A stretch of 40,798 nt of DNA, taken from Rhodoferax sp. Lineage in GTDB: Bacteria; Pseudomonadota; Gammaproteobacteria; Burkholderiales; Burkholderiaceae_C. Positions within the stretch are counted from its first letter, which is position 1. Each line of letters opens with the position of its first letter. Below the pieces are notes generated by a model. The model searched no databases. It was not told where the DNA came from and saw only the letters and a list, made by a program, of their open reading frames with translations. This document shows positions 18,192-28,607 of this stretch, one piece after another. Made by a program: the position numbers and the translations under genes. The stretch is from positions 1-40,798 of the forward strand of contig SSFF01000023.1 of assembly GCA_008015235.1 (NCBI GenBank), in the 5' to 3' direction.

Positions 18192-19634
18192 TCAGCCATG
18201 CTTGACCATCACGTGGCGCGGGCAGCTGTAGTCTTCCAGCGCGTACATGGACATGTCTTTGCCGTAGCCGGAATGCTTCATGCCACCATGCGGCATTTCT
18301 GACACCAGCATGAAGTGGGTGTTGACCCAGGTGCAGCCATACTGCAGGCGTGCGGCAATGTTCATGGCCTGGCCCACGTTTTGTGTCCAGACCGAGCTGG
18401 CCAATCCGTAGTCGGAGTCGTTGGCCCAGGCCACGGCCTGTTCGGCATCCGCGACGCGGGTGACCGACACCACGGGGCCGAACACTTCGCTGCGCACGAT
18501 CTCGTCGTCCTGCAAGGCACCGGCCACCACGGTGGGTTTGTAGAAGAAGCCGCTGCTGCCCGTGGTGCTGCCACCGGTGGTGATTTCCACATGGGGCAGC
18601 TGGCGCGCGCGGTCGACGAAGCTGGCCACGCGGTCACGCTGGCGGGCCGAGATGAGCGGGCCCATTTCGACACCGTTTTCCTGCTGGGTTCCGGTCTTGA
18701 TGGTGGATACCGCACTGGAGAGGTCGGCCACCAGCTTGTCGTAGACCTTGGGCGTGGCGTAGACGCGGCAGGCGGCGGTGCAGTCCTGGCCCGCGTTGTA
18801 GTAGCCGAAGGTGCGAAGGCCTTCGACCACGGCGCCGAGGTCGGCGTCGTCCAGCACAATGACCGGGGCCTTGCCGCCCAGTTCCAGGTGGGTGCGCTTG
18901 ATGCCGCGGGCGGCGGATTCCATGATCTTGCTGCCGGTGGAAACGTCACCGGTGAGGGAGGCCATGCGCACGCGCGGATCGCGCACCAGCGGTGCACCCA
19001 CGGTGTCGCCTCGGCCGCAGACGATATTGACCACGCCCGGGGGCAGGATGTCGGCCAGCAGCTCGCCCATGCGCAGGGCGGTCAGCGGGGTCATTTCCGA
19101 GGGCTTGAGCACCACGGTGTTGCCCATGGCAATGGCGGGCCCCAGCTTCCAGGCTGCCATCATCAAGGGGTAGTTCCAGGGGGCGATGGAGGCCACCACG
19201 CCCAGCGGGTCGCGGCGAATCATGCTGGTGTGGCCTGGCAGGTATTCCCCGGCCAGCGAGCCCGACATGTTGCGGATGGCTCCAGCAAAGAAGCGGTAGA
19301 CGTCGGCGATGGCCGGAATCTCGTCATTGCGCGCTGCCGCCAGGGGCTTTCCGCAGTTGAGCGATTCCAGCATGGCGAATTCGTCGCCGTTGGCCTCGAT
19401 GGCGTCGGCGATCTTGAGCAGGTAGCCGCTGCGGTCCTTGGGTGTGAGGCCGGCCCAGGCCGGAAAGGCAGCCTGCGCGGCATCGACCGCAGCACGCAAC
19501 TGGTCGCTGCTGGCTTCGCGCACTTCGCACAGCAACTCGCCGGTACTGGGGTTGAGCACGCTCTCGGCGCGGCCTTCGCCTGCGACGTTTTGACCGTTGA
19601 TGAGCAATTGGGTAGGGAAACGTGTGCTTGCCAT
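18192..19634 (-). CDS. patD: Gamma-aminobutyraldehyde dehydrogenase
   Basis: A 480-residue aldehyde dehydrogenase that should oxidise 4-aminobutanal (from putrescine) to GABA. It carries APWNYPL near 150, LELGGKAP with the general-base glutamate near 250, and the nucleophilic cysteine in [13 protein letters not shown] near 287; GQDCTA is typical of PatD-like aminoaldehyde dehydrogenases rather than GabD. The ATG at 19634 gives the normal length (E. coli PatD 474). It is the last gene after ydcS-, T-, U- and V-like genes, exactly as in the E. coli ydcSTUV-patD operon. No putrescine aminotransferase is in the window, so that enzyme must be elsewhere. Confidence 0.87.
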   Translation of the reverse strand: MASTRFPTQLLINGQNVAGEGRAESVLNPSTGELLCEVREASSDQLRAAVDAAQAAFPAWAGLTPKDRSGYLLKIADAIEANGDEFAMLESLNCGKPLAAARNDEIPAIADVYRFFAGAIRNMSGSLAGEYLPGHTSMIRRDPLGVVASIAPWNYPLMMAAWKLGPAIAMGNTVVLKPSEMTPLTALRMGELLADILPPGVVNIVCGRGDTVGAPLVRDPRVRMASLTGDVSTGSKIMESAARGIKRTHLELGGKAPVIVLDDADLGAVVEGLRTFGYYNAGQDCTAACRVYATPKVYDKLVADLSSAVSTIKTGTQQENGVEMGPLISARQRDRVASFVDRARQLPHVEITTGGSTTGSSGFFYKPTVVAGALQDDEIVRSEVFGPVVSVTRVADAEQAVAWANDSDYGLASSVWTQNVGQAMNIAARLQYGCTWVNTHFMLVSEMPHGGMKHSGYGKDMSMYALEDYSCPRHVMVKHG

Positions 19635-19699
19635 GGTGTTTACTTGTGCAGATGGTTTAGGGAAAAGTCCTCGGGTCCTGGTTGCGCATTCGTATGCGC

Positions 19700-20503
19700 T
19701 TATCGGGTATTGGGGTTGGCCTCGGTGTCTTTGGTCAGGCGCCACGCCAACAGAATCAGCGGTGCAGTCAGTGCCATGACCAGCAGGGCCACCACATTGG
19801 TCACGGCGGTTTCACGCGGGCGGCCCAGCTGGTTGAGCAGCCAGATGGGCAGTGTCTTGTCGTGCCCGGCGGTGAAGGTGGTCACGATCAGTTCGTCCAC
19901 CGACAGTGCGAAGGCAAGGATGCCACCTGCCATCAGGGCTGTGGCCAATTGCGGCACGATGATGTAGCGCAGCGTGGTCAGGGTGTCGGCTCCCAGGTCC
20001 ATGGACGCCTCCCAAAGACGCTGGGGCAGACGGCGTAGGCGCGCCGACACGTTGTTGTGCACCATGACCACACAGAAGGTCGAATGCCCCACCACGATGG
20101 TCCAGAAGCCTGGCTCCAGCGCGAAGGTCTTGAAGGCGAACAGCAGCGCAATGCCAGTCACGATGCCAGGCAGGGCGATGGGCAGGATCAGCATGGTGGT
20201 AAATGCGTCCTTGCCGAAGAAACGGTCGCGGTTCAGTGCGGCGGCACTGAGCGTGCCCAGCACCATGGCCACGACGGTTGCAAGTGCCGCCACCGAAAGG
20301 GAAAGACCGATGGCGTGGCGAATGTCCTCCCGCTCCAGCGCCCGTACAAACCAGCGCAGGGTGAATTCCTGGATCGGAAAGCTGTAGCTGGCATCGTCGT
20401 TGTTGAAGGCGTAGACCGCGATGAACAGCAGGGGCAGGTGCAGCAGGGCCAGCACGCCGTAGGCCACGGCACGCAGGACTTTGGGGCGTGGTTCAGAGTG
20501 CAT
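19700..20503 (-). CDS. ydcV: ABC transporter permease, YdcV-like
   Basis: A 267-residue permease with six predicted membrane helices (first at about 10-33). The EAA loop reads around [19 protein letters not shown] in the second half. The ATG at 20503 overlaps the end of the upstream permease by 11 bp, implying translational coupling; a TTG at 20527 is less likely. It is 65 bp upstream of patD. It should pair with the 20493-21404 product in a putrescine-type importer. The symbol follows operon synteny with E. coli. Confidence 0.87.
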   Translation of the reverse strand: MHSEPRPKVLRAVAYGVLALLHLPLLFIAVYAFNNDDASYSFPIQEFTLRWFVRALEREDIRHAIGLSLSVAALATVVAMVLGTLSAAALNRDRFFGKDAFTTMLILPIALPGIVTGIALLFAFKTFALEPGFWTIVVGHSTFCVVMVHNNVSARLRRLPQRLWEASMDLGADTLTTLRYIIVPQLATALMAGGILAFALSVDELIVTTFTAGHDKTLPIWLLNQLGRPRETAVTNVVALLVMALTAPLILLAWRLTKDTEANPNTR

Positions 20504-21404
20504 TGAATGCTCCCAGGCGACGGGCAATGGACAGGTACACGGTGATCAGCACAATGGGTACAACCGTGAAGGCCGCTGCCATGGGAATGTTGCCGATGGT
20601 GCCCTGCATGGTGTAGACCATGTTGCCGATGAAGAAACCCGAGGGGCCGATGAGCTGGGGAATGATGTAGTCGCCCAGTGTGAGTGAAAAGGTGAAGATG
20701 GATCCCGCCACCACGCCGGGAAACGCCAGCGGCCACAGCACCTTGCGGAAGGTCTGCCAGGGGTGCGCACCGAGGTCACTGGACGCCAGCAGCAGGTTGC
20801 CCGGCACGCGCTCGATGGCAGCCTGGATGGGCAGGATCATGAAAGGCAGCCAAATGTAGGTGAACACGAGGAATCGGCCCAGGTGCGATGTCGCCAGCGT
20901 GTCGCCCCCCACATAGGGCACCTGCAGCAGTGCCAGCAGGGCGTTCTTCAGGCCCAGCGACTCGGCCAGCCAGTACAGCACGCCACCTTGGGCCAGCAGA
21001 ACGGTCCATGCGTAGGCCTTGACGATGTAGCTGGCCCACATGGGCAGCATGACACCAACGTAGAAGAATGCCTTCTCCCTGGGGCTTGCGAAATGGGCCA
21101 TGTAATAGGCGATGGGAAAACCCAGCAACACCGCCCCGAGCGTCACGGCAATGGCCATCGACAGGGTGCGCAGCACGATGTCCAGATTGGCAGGTGCCAG
21201 CAGTTCGCGGAAGTTGGCGAAGGTCAGCTCCGAGGTCACCGCCATGGACATGTCGTCAAAGCCGAAGACGCTCTGGCTCAGCAGCGACAGCAGGGAGCCC
21301 ATGTAGACCACGCCAAACCACAGCAAGGGTGGCGTCAGCAGGAGTACCAGCGTCAGCGTGCGCTGGCGGTACAGCAGATTGGAAAGGGTACGGCCTGCGC
21401 TCAT
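20493..21404 (-). CDS. ydcU: ABC transporter permease, YdcU-like
   Basis: A 303-residue permease, first membrane helix about residues 17-40, with the EAA-type loop in [19 protein letters not shown]. The ATG at 21404 comes one base after the ATPase stop codon; the frame continues upstream to 21473 but that is ATPase-coding DNA. It belongs to the PotB class and partners Ydc[12 protein letters not shown] near residue 247 is characteristic of polyamine importers of this type. Confidence 0.87.
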   Translation of the reverse strand: MSAGRTLSNLLYRQRTLTLVLLLTPPLLWFGVVYMGSLLSLLSQSVFGFDDMSMAVTSELTFANFRELLAPANLDIVLRTLSMAIAVTLGAVLLGFPIAYYMAHFASPREKAFFYVGVMLPMWASYIVKAYAWTVLLAQGGVLYWLAESLGLKNALLALLQVPYVGGDTLATSHLGRFLVFTYIWLPFMILPIQAAIERVPGNLLLASSDLGAHPWQTFRKVLWPLAFPGVVAGSIFTFSLTLGDYIIPQLIGPSGFFIGNMVYTMQGTIGNIPMAAAFTVVPIVLITVYLSIARRLGAFNAL

Positions 21405-21405
21405 T

Positions 21406-22431
21406 TCAGGCGTCCAGCATGACCATGTGTTTTTTCGCCCAACGCAGGGCCAGCCGTTCGCCGGCGCGGGCATGGGCAGCCAGTTCGGCGCTGGAGTCGC
21501 CCTCCATGTGCAGGGCGGTCAAAAGCTGGTCGCCGACTTGCACCTCTATGCGCTGGCTCGCGCCGAGGAACTGGACAGCCACCACTTCACCTTCCACCTG
21601 CACCCAGTCGCTCGGGGACTGTGAACCTGTGGTGCCCAGCTGGATGTGCTCCTGGCGGATGGAAAATGCCTGGGCCACGCCGGTGGCCTTGGTCGCCAGT
21701 GCTGCTTCGACCACGTTGGCGCTGCCCACAAAGCCGGCAACGAAGCGGGTTTTGGGGTGGTGGTAGATCTCGCGCGGTGTGGCAATCTGCTCGATGCGGC
21801 CGTGGTTGAAAACGGCGATGCGGTCCGACATGGACAAGGCCTCGCCTTGGTCATGGGTGACATACACGAAGGTGATGCCGAGCTTGCGGTGCAGCACCTT
21901 GAGTTCCACCTGCATTTGCTCGCGCAGTTTGAGGTCAAGCGCCCCCAGCGGTTCGTCCAGCAGCAGGATGCGTGGACGGTTGACCAGCGCCCGCGCCAGC
22001 GCAACGCGCTGGCGTTGGCCGCCCGAGAGCTGCGCTGGGGTGCGGGCCCCGTGGTCCGGCAGGGCCACCATGGCCAAGGCTTCGCGGGCCTGGGCCTCGC
22101 GCTGCGCCTTCGGTACCTTGCGCACCATCAGGCCATACGCCACGTTTTCCAGCACGCTCATGTGCGGGAACAGGGCGTAGTCCTGGAACACGGTGTTGAC
22201 ATCGCGTTCGTAAGGGGGGGTGCCAGCTGCCTCCTTGCCCATCAGTTTCAGACTGCCGCTGGTGGGTTGCTCGAACCCGGCCATGAGCCGCAGCGACGTG
22301 GTCTTGCCCGAGCCGGACGGGCCCAGCATCGAGAAAAATTCACCTTCCTGCACAGTGAAGCTGACGCTGTCGAGCGCCTTGACCGCACCGTAGTGCCGAC
22401 TGACCTGTTCAAACGAGATGGCAACTGACAT
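21406..22431 (-). CDS. ydcT: ABC transporter ATP-binding protein, YdcT-like
   Basis: A 341-residue importer ATPase. Walker [11 protein letters not shown] lies near residues 36-45, then [10 protein letters not shown] (Q-loop), [26 protein letters not shown] and YVTHDQGEA. The last ~110 residues are a TOBE-type domain. The ATG at 22431 gives the standard [15 protein letters not shown] start; ribosome binding is weak (ACGGAAAAA). Upstream, 118 bp containing a GC-rich hairpin repeat separate it from the binding-protein gene, while downstream the genes are almost fused, so this gap may set different expression levels. Confidence 0.9.
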   Translation of the reverse strand: MSVAISFEQVSRHYGAVKALDSVSFTVQEGEFFSMLGPSGSGKTTSLRLMAGFEQPTSGSLKLMGKEAAGTPPYERDVNTVFQDYALFPHMSVLENVAYGLMVRKVPKAQREAQAREALAMVALPDHGARTPAQLSGGQRQRVALARALVNRPRILLLDEPLGALDLKLREQMQVELKVLHRKLGITFVYVTHDQGEALSMSDRIAVFNHGRIEQIATPREIYHHPKTRFVAGFVGSANVVEAALATKATGVAQAFSIRQEHIQLGTTGSQSPSDWVQVEGEVVAVQFLGASQRIEVQVGDQLLTALHMEGDSSAELAAHARAGERLALRWAKKHMVMLDA

Positions 22432-22464
22432 TTTTTCCGTGAACGTGCGTAAATATGGAAGTGA

Positions 22465-22546
22465 AGCCGCCACCGGGCCGTCCCAAGGCGGCTTGCGGCC
22501 CCCTTGGGGGGCAGCGACCCGCGCAGCGGTGGAGCGTGGGGGTGGC
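22465..22546. repeat. GC-rich hairpin repeat inside the putrescine operon
   Basis: The gap between the binding-protein gene and the ATPase gene holds a stem GCCCCC-N3-GGGGGC (22498-22512) and a nested 7-bp dyad AGCCGCC/GGCGGCT (22465-22471 and 22487-22493), ending near a T-run (22537-22541) on the plus strand. The string around it resembles a dispersed intergenic repeat I remember from Comamonadaceae genomes. It could act as a partial terminator or RNA 3'-stabiliser behind the binding-protein message. Confidence 0.55.
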
Positions 22547-22549
22547 TTT

Positions 22550-23701
22550 TTACCTGCCGCCCATGATGGCGATGTAGTCGGTAGCCCACTTGGCATAGGG
22601 AACGCAGGTACCCTGTGTTTCGCACTTTGCGGTGGGGGTTTTCCAGAACTTGATCTTGTCGAGTTCGGCAAATCCATTGGTCTTGCAGAAGTCGCTGCCA
22701 CCCGGAGCCTTGGCCTTGCAAGCCTGGGGTGTCACTGGCACCGTGCCGAACCACTCGGCCAAGGGGGCTTGCAGCTTGTCGCTGAGCTGGTGCTCCATCC
22801 ACTGGTAGGCGCAGTTCACGTTCTTGGCATTCACATGCAGCATGGTGGTGTCGGCCCAGCCGGTAGCACCTTCCTTGGGTACCACGGAAGCGATGGGTTG
22901 CTTTTCACCCTTGAGCGAGTTGACCATGAAGCCCCAGGAGCCGGAGGCGACCACGCCTTCCTTCTTGAAGTCGTTCATCTGAACGGTCACGTCATGCCAG
23001 TAGCGGTGCGTGAGCTTTTTCTGACCGCGCAGCAGCTCCAGCACGGCAGCGTATTGCTTTTCGTTGAGCTCGTACGGGTCCTTGATGCCCAGCTCGGGCT
23101 TCTTGTTCATCAGGTACAGTGCCGCGTCGGCGATGTAGATGGCGCCGTCATAGGCCTGCACGCGCCCCTTGTTGGACTTGCCGTCGGGCAGGTTCTGTTC
23201 TTCAAACACCACGCTCCAGGAGTCGGGGGCTTTCTTGAACACGGTGGTGTTGTACATCAGCACATTGGGGCCGGATTGGTAGGGGACGCCGTAGTGCTTG
23301 CCGTCGACCGTGTGCCAGGGGGCGTTCTGCAGGCGCTTGTCGATGTTCTTGTAGGAGGGCACCAGGTTGATGTTCACTTCCTGTACCAGCTTGGACGCGA
23401 TCAGGCGGCCCGAGGCATCACCCGAGGCGGTCACGATGTCGTAGCCGCCGGCTTTCATCAGAGTGACCATTTCGTCCGAGGTGGCCGCGGTCTTGACGTT
23501 CACCTTGCAGCCAGAAGCTTTTTCGAAGCTGGTGGTCCAGTCGTACTCCTTGACGGTTTCGCCACGTTCGATGTAGCCGGCCCAGGCAATGACGTTCAGC
23601 TGGCCTTCGCCTTTGCCAATGGCTGTGGGGGGGGCGGCAAAACTGGATGCTGCCGCGGCAACGGCCAGCAATCCGGTGAGAAGTGCATGGTTTCTTTTCA
23701 T
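22550..23701 (-). CDS. ydcS: Periplasmic binding protein, YdcS-like (putrescine-type)
   Basis: A 383-residue extracytoplasmic binding protein. [20 protein letters not shown] is a Sec signal peptide with cleavage probably after SFA. The mature start [16 protein letters not shown] and the later [12 protein letters not shown] match YdcS/PotD-type proteins. The ATG at 23701 is supported by the signal peptide; the frame extends to 24253 over the divergent regulator and is ignored. The mature protein carries seven cysteines, several near the C-terminus ([19 protein letters not shown]), so disulfides are likely. It is the first gene of the operon. E. coli YdcS also has a reported polyhydroxybutyrate-synthase activity, which I cannot judge here. 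Confidence 0.87.
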   Translation of the reverse strand: MKRNHALLTGLLAVAAAASSFAAPPTAIGKGEGQLNVIAWAGYIERGETVKEYDWTTSFEKASGCKVNVKTAATSDEMVTLMKAGGYDIVTASGDASGRLIASKLVQEVNINLVPSYKNIDKRLQNAPWHTVDGKHYGVPYQSGPNVLMYNTTVFKKAPDSWSVVFEEQNLPDGKSNKGRVQAYDGAIYIADAALYLMNKKPELGIKDPYELNEKQYAAVLELLRGQKKLTHRYWHDVTVQMNDFKKEGVVASGSWGFMVNSLKGEKQPIASVVPKEGATGWADTTMLHVNAKNVNCAYQWMEHQLSDKLQAPLAEWFGTVPVTPQACKAKAPGGSDFCKTNGFAELDKIKFWKTPTAKCETQGTCVPYAKWATDYIAIMGGR

Positions 23702-23963
23702 GTGTGGTCTCCTGTCTCGGTGGATAGCGGCACAAGGTGCCGCAGGCGGTGGCTCGAATAAGGCGTATTCCAAGCTGAACCAATGGTAGAAGCCGGATGC
23801 ATGGGCATCCATACCCGTATGCCAATACAATCCATCGGAAAAACAGAAACCATGGCGCTCAATCTTCAAACCAAGGGTAAACCCTTGGTGATTTGTGTCG
23901 CCAGAGTCAGGGTTTTTGCTAGGTTGTGGGGCTGGGAGCCATCGGAATCCACGATATTGAACT
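23702..23963. promoter_or_regulatory. Divergent ydcS / lysR promoter region with palindromes
   Basis: The 262-bp gap between the operon and its divergent LysR gene contains three dyads: a perfect 20-bp palindrome ACCAAGGGT-AA-ACCCTTGGT (23870-23889), GGATGC-N4-GCATCC (23795-23810) and CATAC-CC-GTATG (23810-23821). The 20-bp palindrome lies 75 bp before the regulator ATG and is the best operator candidate, since LysR proteins normally bind dyads in such divergent regions. Promoter hexamers were not assigned. Confidence 0.5.
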
Positions 23964-24893
23964 ATGAGCACCTCCTTCAAGAGCATTCGGTATTTCATAG
24001 CGGTGGCCGAATCGGGCTCGATTTCGGCCGCCATCCAGGAATTGGGCGTATCGCAGTCGGTGGTTTCTGCGGCCATTGCCCAGATCGAGGCTGACCTGGG
24101 GACCTTGCTGTTTGAGCGCAAGGCACGGGGCATGCGCCTGACCCATGCCGGACACCAGTTCCTGCGCCATGCCCACCAGATCGAGGTGGCCATGCGCAAC
24201 GCCCGCGATGCCCTGGCTTCACGTCCGCACACGGTCACCGGCAGTCTCAACATTGGCGTGACCAGCTTGATGGTGGGTTACTACCTTCCCTTTCTATTGG
24301 ACCGTTTCCGGCGGGTGTTTCCCCGCATCGAAGTGCAGATCACCGAGGACCGGCGCGACTACCTGGAACATTTGCTGGTGAGTGGCGAGCTGGACGTGGC
24401 CTTGATTGCGGTATCCCAACTGCAGAATTACCGGGCATTGGACACGGAGACCATCCTGCGCTCCGGTTGGCGCGTGTGGTGCCCAGTCAACCACCGGCTG
24501 GCCGATGCCGAAGTGGTCGATGCCGATGCGCTGGCGCGCGAATCTCTCATCCTGCTGCAGGCCGACGAGTTGGGCGACGCCACGACGGGGCTTTGGCGCC
24601 ATGCCCAGACGGATCCGCGGGTGCTGATCCGAACCTCGTCGGTAGAGGCTGTGCGCAGCCTGGTGGCCACCGGTTCGGGGGTTTCGGTCCTGCCGGACAT
24701 GCTCTACCGACCCTGGTCGCTGGAGGGCGACCGGATCGAGGCGCGGCCGTTGGCCCAGCCCCTGCCGCATCTCGAAGTTGGACTGGCATGGCGCAAGGGG
24801 GCGGTGCTGCCGGAAGTGCTGAGTAACTTCCTGACCGCAGTGCGGCCCACCCTGGGCAGCAATCTGAACGCCAGTGGCGGGCATTTGCGCTGA
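23964..24893 (+). CDS. LysR-family transcriptional regulator
   Basis: A 309-residue LysR regulator. The winged helix is at residues 1-60 (IRYFIAVAESGSISAAIQEL, then GVSQSVVSAAIAQIEADLG); the remainder is the two-lobe effector domain beginning with SLNIGV near residue 93. It is transcribed divergently from the ydcSTUV-patD-like operon and is its probable regulator, perhaps responding to putrescine or a downstream product. I do not recognise a specific named orthologue. Confidence 0.87.
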   Translation: MSTSFKSIRYFIAVAESGSISAAIQELGVSQSVVSAAIAQIEADLGTLLFERKARGMRLTHAGHQFLRHAHQIEVAMRNARDALASRPHTVTGSLNIGVTSLMVGYYLPFLLDRFRRVFPRIEVQITEDRRDYLEHLLVSGELDVALIAVSQLQNYRALDTETILRSGWRVWCPVNHRLADAEVVDADALARESLILLQADELGDATTGLWRHAQTDPRVLIRTSSVEAVRSLVATGSGVSVLPDMLYRPWSLEGDRIEARPLAQPLPHLEVGLAWRKGAVLPEVLSNFLTAVRPTLGSNLNASGGHLR

Positions 24894-24920
24894 TCGGATG
24901 GCTGCCTGGCGCCACGCCGT

Positions 24921-24950
24921 GGGGCTTTGCCAACGACGCGGCCCCGTTTT
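24921..24950 (+). terminator. Possible weak terminator after the lysR gene
   Basis: GGGGC (24921-24925) can pair with GCCCC (24941-24945), followed by GTTTT. The stem is short and the loop is 15 bases, so this is tentative. Confidence 0.35.
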
Positions 24951-24962
24951 AGCGGGTGATGG

Positions 24963-24992
24963 TTCGGCAATGCATGGTGAGCAGGCGATAAT
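24963..24992 (+). promoter_or_regulatory. Possible alaS promoter
   Basis: TTCGGC (24963-24968) and GATAAT (24987-24992) are 18 bp apart, about 40 bp upstream of the alaS ATG. The -10 box is good and the -35 box poor. Confidence 0.3.
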
Positions 24993-25031
24993 CCAAGGCT
25001 TTACTGAACCTCTAGCCTGAGACTGCCCGAC

Positions 25032-27656
25032 ATGACCACACCCGTAATGAGTGTTGCCGACATTCGCAAATCCTTCCTCGACTTCTTTGCCTCCAAGGGC
25101 CACACCGTGGTGGCAAGCAGCCCGCTGGTGCCTGGCAACGATCCGACGCTGATGTTCACCAACTCGGGCATGGTGCAGTTCAAGGACGTGTTCCTGGGTA
25201 CCGACAAGCGCTCCTACGTGCGTGCAGCCTCCGTGCAGGCCTGCCTGCGTGCCGGTGGCAAGCACAACGACCTGGAAAACGTGGGCTACACCGCCCGCCA
25301 CCATACTTTCTTTGAAATGCTGGGCAACTGGAGCTTTGGTGACTACTTCAAGCGCGAAAGCCTGAAGTGGGCCTGGGAGCTGCTGACCACTGTGTACAAG
25401 CTGCCGCCCGAGCGCCTGCTGGCCACCGTGTACGAAGAGGACGACGAAGCCTTCGATATCTGGACCAAGGAAATTGGCTTGCCCCCCGAGCGCGTGATCC
25501 GCATTGGCGACAACAAGGGCGGCCGCTACAAGAGCGACAACTTCTGGATGATGGCCGACACCGGCCCCTGCGGCCCGTGCTCCGAAATCTTCTACGACCA
25601 TGGTGACCACATCCCCGGCGGCCCTCCCGGCAGCCCCGAAGAGGACGGAGACCGCTTCATCGAGATATGGAACAACGTGTTCATGCAGTTCAACATGCAC
25701 GAGGACGGATCCGTTACCCCCTTGCCCGCACCCTGCGTGGACACCGGCATGGGCCTGGAGCGCCTGGCTGCGATCCTGCAGCACGTGCACAGCAACTACG
25801 AAATCGACCTGTTCGACACGCTCATCAAGGCCGCCGCCCGTGAAACCGGCCGCACCGATCTGGACAACAAGAGCCTGCGCGTGATTGCCGACCACATCCG
25901 CGCCACGGCCTTCCTGGTGAGCGACGGCGTCATCCCGAGCAACGAAGGCCGGGGCTATGTGCAGCGCCGCATCGTGCGCCGTGCCATCCGCCACGGCTAC
26001 AAGCTGGGCCAGAAGACCCCGTTCTTCCACAAGCTAGTGAAGGACCTGGTGCAGGTCATGGGCGCTGCCTACCCGAATCTGGCCAACCAAGAAGCACGCA
26101 TCACCGAAGTGCTGCGTGTAGAGGAAGAACGCTTCTTCGAAACCCTGGCTACTGGGATGCAAATCCTCGACGAAGCCTTGGAAGGTGGCGTCAAGACCTT
26201 GCCCGGCGAAGTGGCCTTCAAGCTGCACGACACCTATGGCTTCCCGCTCGACCTGACCAACGATGTGTGCCGTGAAAGCGGCGTGGAAGTTGACAGCGCG
26301 GGCTTTAACGCCGCCATGGAAGCGCAAAAGGCCAAGGGCCGCGCCGCAGGCAAGTTCAAGATGGACAAGGCGCTGGAATACACGGGCAACAGCAACACCT
26401 TCGTGGGCTACGACCAGCTCACACAAGGTGCAAAAATCGTAGCGCTCTACGCAGACGGTACGCCGGTCGCCACCCTGAAAGCCGGTCAATCCGGGGTTAT
26501 GGTGCTGGACACCACACCGTTCTACTCCGAGTCGGGCGGCCAGGTGGGTGACCAGGGCGCCATCTTCTGTGACGGCGGCCTGTTCCAGGTGGAAGACACC
26601 CAGAAGATCAAGGCAGACGTGTTTGGCCACCATGGCGCGGTGCAAAGTGGCATTCTGGCCGTGGGCGATGCCGTTACCGCCCATGTGGACGCTTCGGTGC
26701 GCGCTGCCACCATGCGCAACCACTCCGTGACCCACCTGATGCACAAGGCCTTGCGCGAAGTGCTTGGTGAGCATGTGCAGCAGAAGGGCTCGCTGGTGAA
26801 CGCCGAGCGCACCCGTTTCGACTTTGCCCACAATGCCCCGGTCACCGATGCGCAGATCCGCGAAATCGAAGCCCGCGTCAACGCCGAAATCCTGGCCAAT
26901 GCTGCCACGCATGCGCGTGTGATGGACATCGAGTCGGCCCAGAAAACGGGCGCCATGATGCTGTTCGGTGAAAAGTACGGCGAGACCGTGCGCGTGCTCG
27001 ACATCGGTTCCAGCCGTGAATTGTGCGGTGGCACCCACGTGCAGCGTACCGGTGACATCGGCCTGTTCAAGGTGGTGGCCGAAGGCGGTGTGGCCGCTGG
27101 CGTGCGCCGTATCGAAGCCATCACCGGTGTCAATGCACTGGCCTACCTGCAAAACCTAGAAGCCCAGGTGGAAGGCGCTGCCGCCACGCTGAAGGCCCCT
27201 GTGGCCGAGCTGGGCGAACGCCTGGCCCAGGTGCTGGAGCAGACCAAGGCGCTGGAAAAGGAAGTGGCTGCCCTCAAGGGCAAGCTGGCTTCGGCCCAAG
27301 GCGATGAACTGGTGACTCAGGCGGTGGACATCAACGGTGTGAAACTGCTGGCCGCCAAGCTCGATGGTGCCGACGTGAAGACCCTGCGCGACACCATGGA
27401 CAAGCTCAAGGACAAGCTCAAGACCGCCGTCATCGTGCTCGGTGTGGTGCAGGGTGACAAGGTGCAGGTGGCCGTGGGCGTAACCAATGACACCACGGAC
27501 AAGGTCAAGGCTGGCGAACTGGTCAACTTTGTGGCCGGCCAGATGGGCGGCAAGGGCGGCGGCAAGGCCGACATGGCCATGGCCGGTGGCACTGAGCCCG
27601 CCAAGCTGGGCGCAGCCCTGGCCAGCGTGCAGGCCTGGGTGCAAGCCAAACTGTAA
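25032..27656 (+). CDS. alaS: Alanyl-tRNA synthetase
   Basis: An 874-residue alanine--tRNA ligase of full length. The class-II catalytic core starts with [20 protein letters not shown]; motif-2 region shows [20 protein letters not shown]. The editing domain carries the zinc-binding HxxxH in [11 protein letters not shown] and the later [13 protein letters not shown] cysteine/histidine motif. The C-terminal domain ends with [12 protein letters not shown], the usual C-Ala signature. The start is ATG 25032, with ATG 25047 (MSVADIRK) an alternative closer to many homologues. A strong terminator follows about 80 bp downstream. Confidence 0.98.
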   Translation: MTTPVMSVADIRKSFLDFFASKGHTVVASSPLVPGNDPTLMFTNSGMVQFKDVFLGTDKRSYVRAASVQACLRAGGKHNDLENVGYTARHHTFFEMLGNWSFGDYFKRESLKWAWELLTTVYKLPPERLLATVYEEDDEAFDIWTKEIGLPPERVIRIGDNKGGRYKSDNFWMMADTGPCGPCSEIFYDHGDHIPGGPPGSPEEDGDRFIEIWNNVFMQFNMHEDGSVTPLPAPCVDTGMGLERLAAILQHVHSNYEIDLFDTLIKAAARETGRTDLDNKSLRVIADHIRATAFLVSDGVIPSNEGRGYVQRRIVRRAIRHGYKLGQKTPFFHKLVKDLVQVMGAAYPNLANQEARITEVLRVEEERFFETLATGMQILDEALEGGVKTLPGEVAFKLHDTYGFPLDLTNDVCRESGVEVDSAGFNAAMEAQKAKGRAAGKFKMDKALEYTGNSNTFVGYDQLTQGAKIVALYADGTPVATLKAGQSGVMVLDTTPFYSESGGQVGDQGAIFCDGGLFQVEDTQKIKADVFGHHGAVQSGILAVGDAVTAHVDASVRAATMRNHSVTHLMHKALREVLGEHVQQKGSLVNAERTRFDFAHNAPVTDAQIREIEARVNAEILANAATHARVMDIESAQKTGAMMLFGEKYGETVRVLDIGSSRELCGGTHVQRTGDIGLFKVVAEGGVAAGVRRIEAITGVNALAYLQNLEAQVEGAAATLKAPVAELGERLAQVLEQTKALEKEVAALKGKLASAQGDELVTQAVDINGVKLLAAKLDGADVKTLRDTMDKLKDKLKTAVIVLGVVQGDKVQVAVGVTNDTTDKVKAGELVNFVAGQMGGKGGGKADMAMAGGTEPAKLGAALASVQAWVQAKL

Positions 27657-27669
27657 ATTGCGGTCTGCA

Positions 27670-27729
27670 GCTGCTATGAAAATAGTAGCTACTTGCGCAG
27701 TTTTCATGCGGACTGATGGCCGATTGGAT
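27670..27729 (+). repeat. Interspersed ~60-bp repeat, copy 3
   Basis: Begins GCTGCTATGAAAATAGTAGC and ends GGCCGATTGGAT. About 43 of 60 positions match the copy at 38607-38666 without gaps. It lies just after the alaS stop and before the terminator. Confidence 0.75.
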
Positions 27730-27736
27730 ACATAAA

Positions 27737-27771
27737 ACCACCCCGGCCACGGCTGTGGGTGGTTTTTTTTT
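27737..27771 (+). terminator. Intrinsic terminator of alaS (bidirectional)
   Basis: ACCACCC (27737-27743) pairs with GGGTGGT (27757-27763), followed by nine T residues. The opposite strand also has a run of T after the stem, so it can serve the convergent gene as well. The T-run includes that gene's stop codon. Confidence 0.9.
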
Positions 27772-28558
27772 ATGGGCTGCTGTTCAGATTGAAGTCGCGC
27801 AGCGATTCCTTGCGCAGCCGCTCCAGCGTGCCATCGGTCTTCATTTTGTGCAGCGTGGTGTTGATCTGCGGCACCAGGGCTGCATGTTTGCGCTGCAGAA
27901 CCATGTACAACAGGTCGGACTTGCCAATGTTCATGACCTTGAGCAGTGGCGCCTTGTTGGCAAATTCCGGGCTGCCTGCGTCAGACAAGACCGCAATATC
28001 CACCCCGCAGTACAGGTCGTTGCGGCCATAGTGCAGCATGTTCAGTGCATTCGCTGTGGTGGTGACATCCACTACGCGCTGTTCGGGCAATGCACTCTTG
28101 AGCGCTTCTTCACATTGCACCACGCCGCGTGTAAAGGTCGCGGTGTACGACGATGGGCGTAGCTGTTCCAGTTTGTTGAGTTTGATGTTGGGGTTGACGG
28201 CCCACAGGGCATAGACGATTTCCAGCACCGGTTCATCGACCCGCACCAGCGTGGGCTGGGAGTCGGCAAAAACCAGCGGGCGGGCCAGGTCGCCGTCGAT
28301 GCTGCCATTGGCCAGCTCCAGGGCCAGGCGGGCGGTCGGCAGGGTGCGGATCTCGATGGGGGTGCCCAGTCGGCCAAACAGTTCGGTGTAGATACGCCGC
28401 AGATAGGCACCGGCGAAATTGCCGTCGGGGCGGGGGGTGCCCAGTACCAGCGCCGTAGTGGTCTGCGCCCGGAGGGCAGGGCTGGGAAACAGCAGACACA
28501 GTGCCACCAGGGCTGCGCCTGTGGCACCGCACAGGCGCTGAATCCATTGGAATTCCAT
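27770..28558 (-). CDS. Periplasmic solute-binding-like protein (SBP_bac_3 type)
   Basis: A 262-residue exported protein with a signal peptide (hydrophobic stretch GAALVALCLLFPSPALRA, cleavage near residue 31). The mature part resembles amino-acid-type binding proteins used as stand-alone sensors or orphan transport components: LPTARLALELANGSIDGDLA near 68-92 is the common core of this group. No permease or ATPase gene is nearby, so it may not serve transport. The ATG at 28558 is 49 bp from the divergent thioredoxin-like gene, with which it may share a promoter region. The ligand is unknown. Confidence 0.72.
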   Translation of the reverse strand: MEFQWIQRLCGATGAALVALCLLFPSPALRAQTTTALVLGTPRPDGNFAGAYLRRIYTELFGRLGTPIEIRTLPTARLALELANGSIDGDLARPLVFADSQPTLVRVDEPVLEIVYALWAVNPNIKLNKLEQLRPSSYTATFTRGVVQCEEALKSALPEQRVVDVTTTANALNMLHYGRNDLYCGVDIAVLSDAGSPEFANKAPLLKVMNIGKSDLLYMVLQRKHAALVPQINTTLHKMKTDGTLERLRKESLRDFNLNSSP

Positions 28559-28607
28559 TGTCTAATCGTCTTTTTTCCAACAACGCTGCAAGTATCGCAT
28601 TCCCACC

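Noticed and set aside
26420..26480. Stretch in alaS that looks like the ~60-bp interspersed repeat
   Set aside because: The encoded [13 protein letters not shown] segment is normal conserved alanyl-tRNA synthetase sequence, so the similarity is coincidental.
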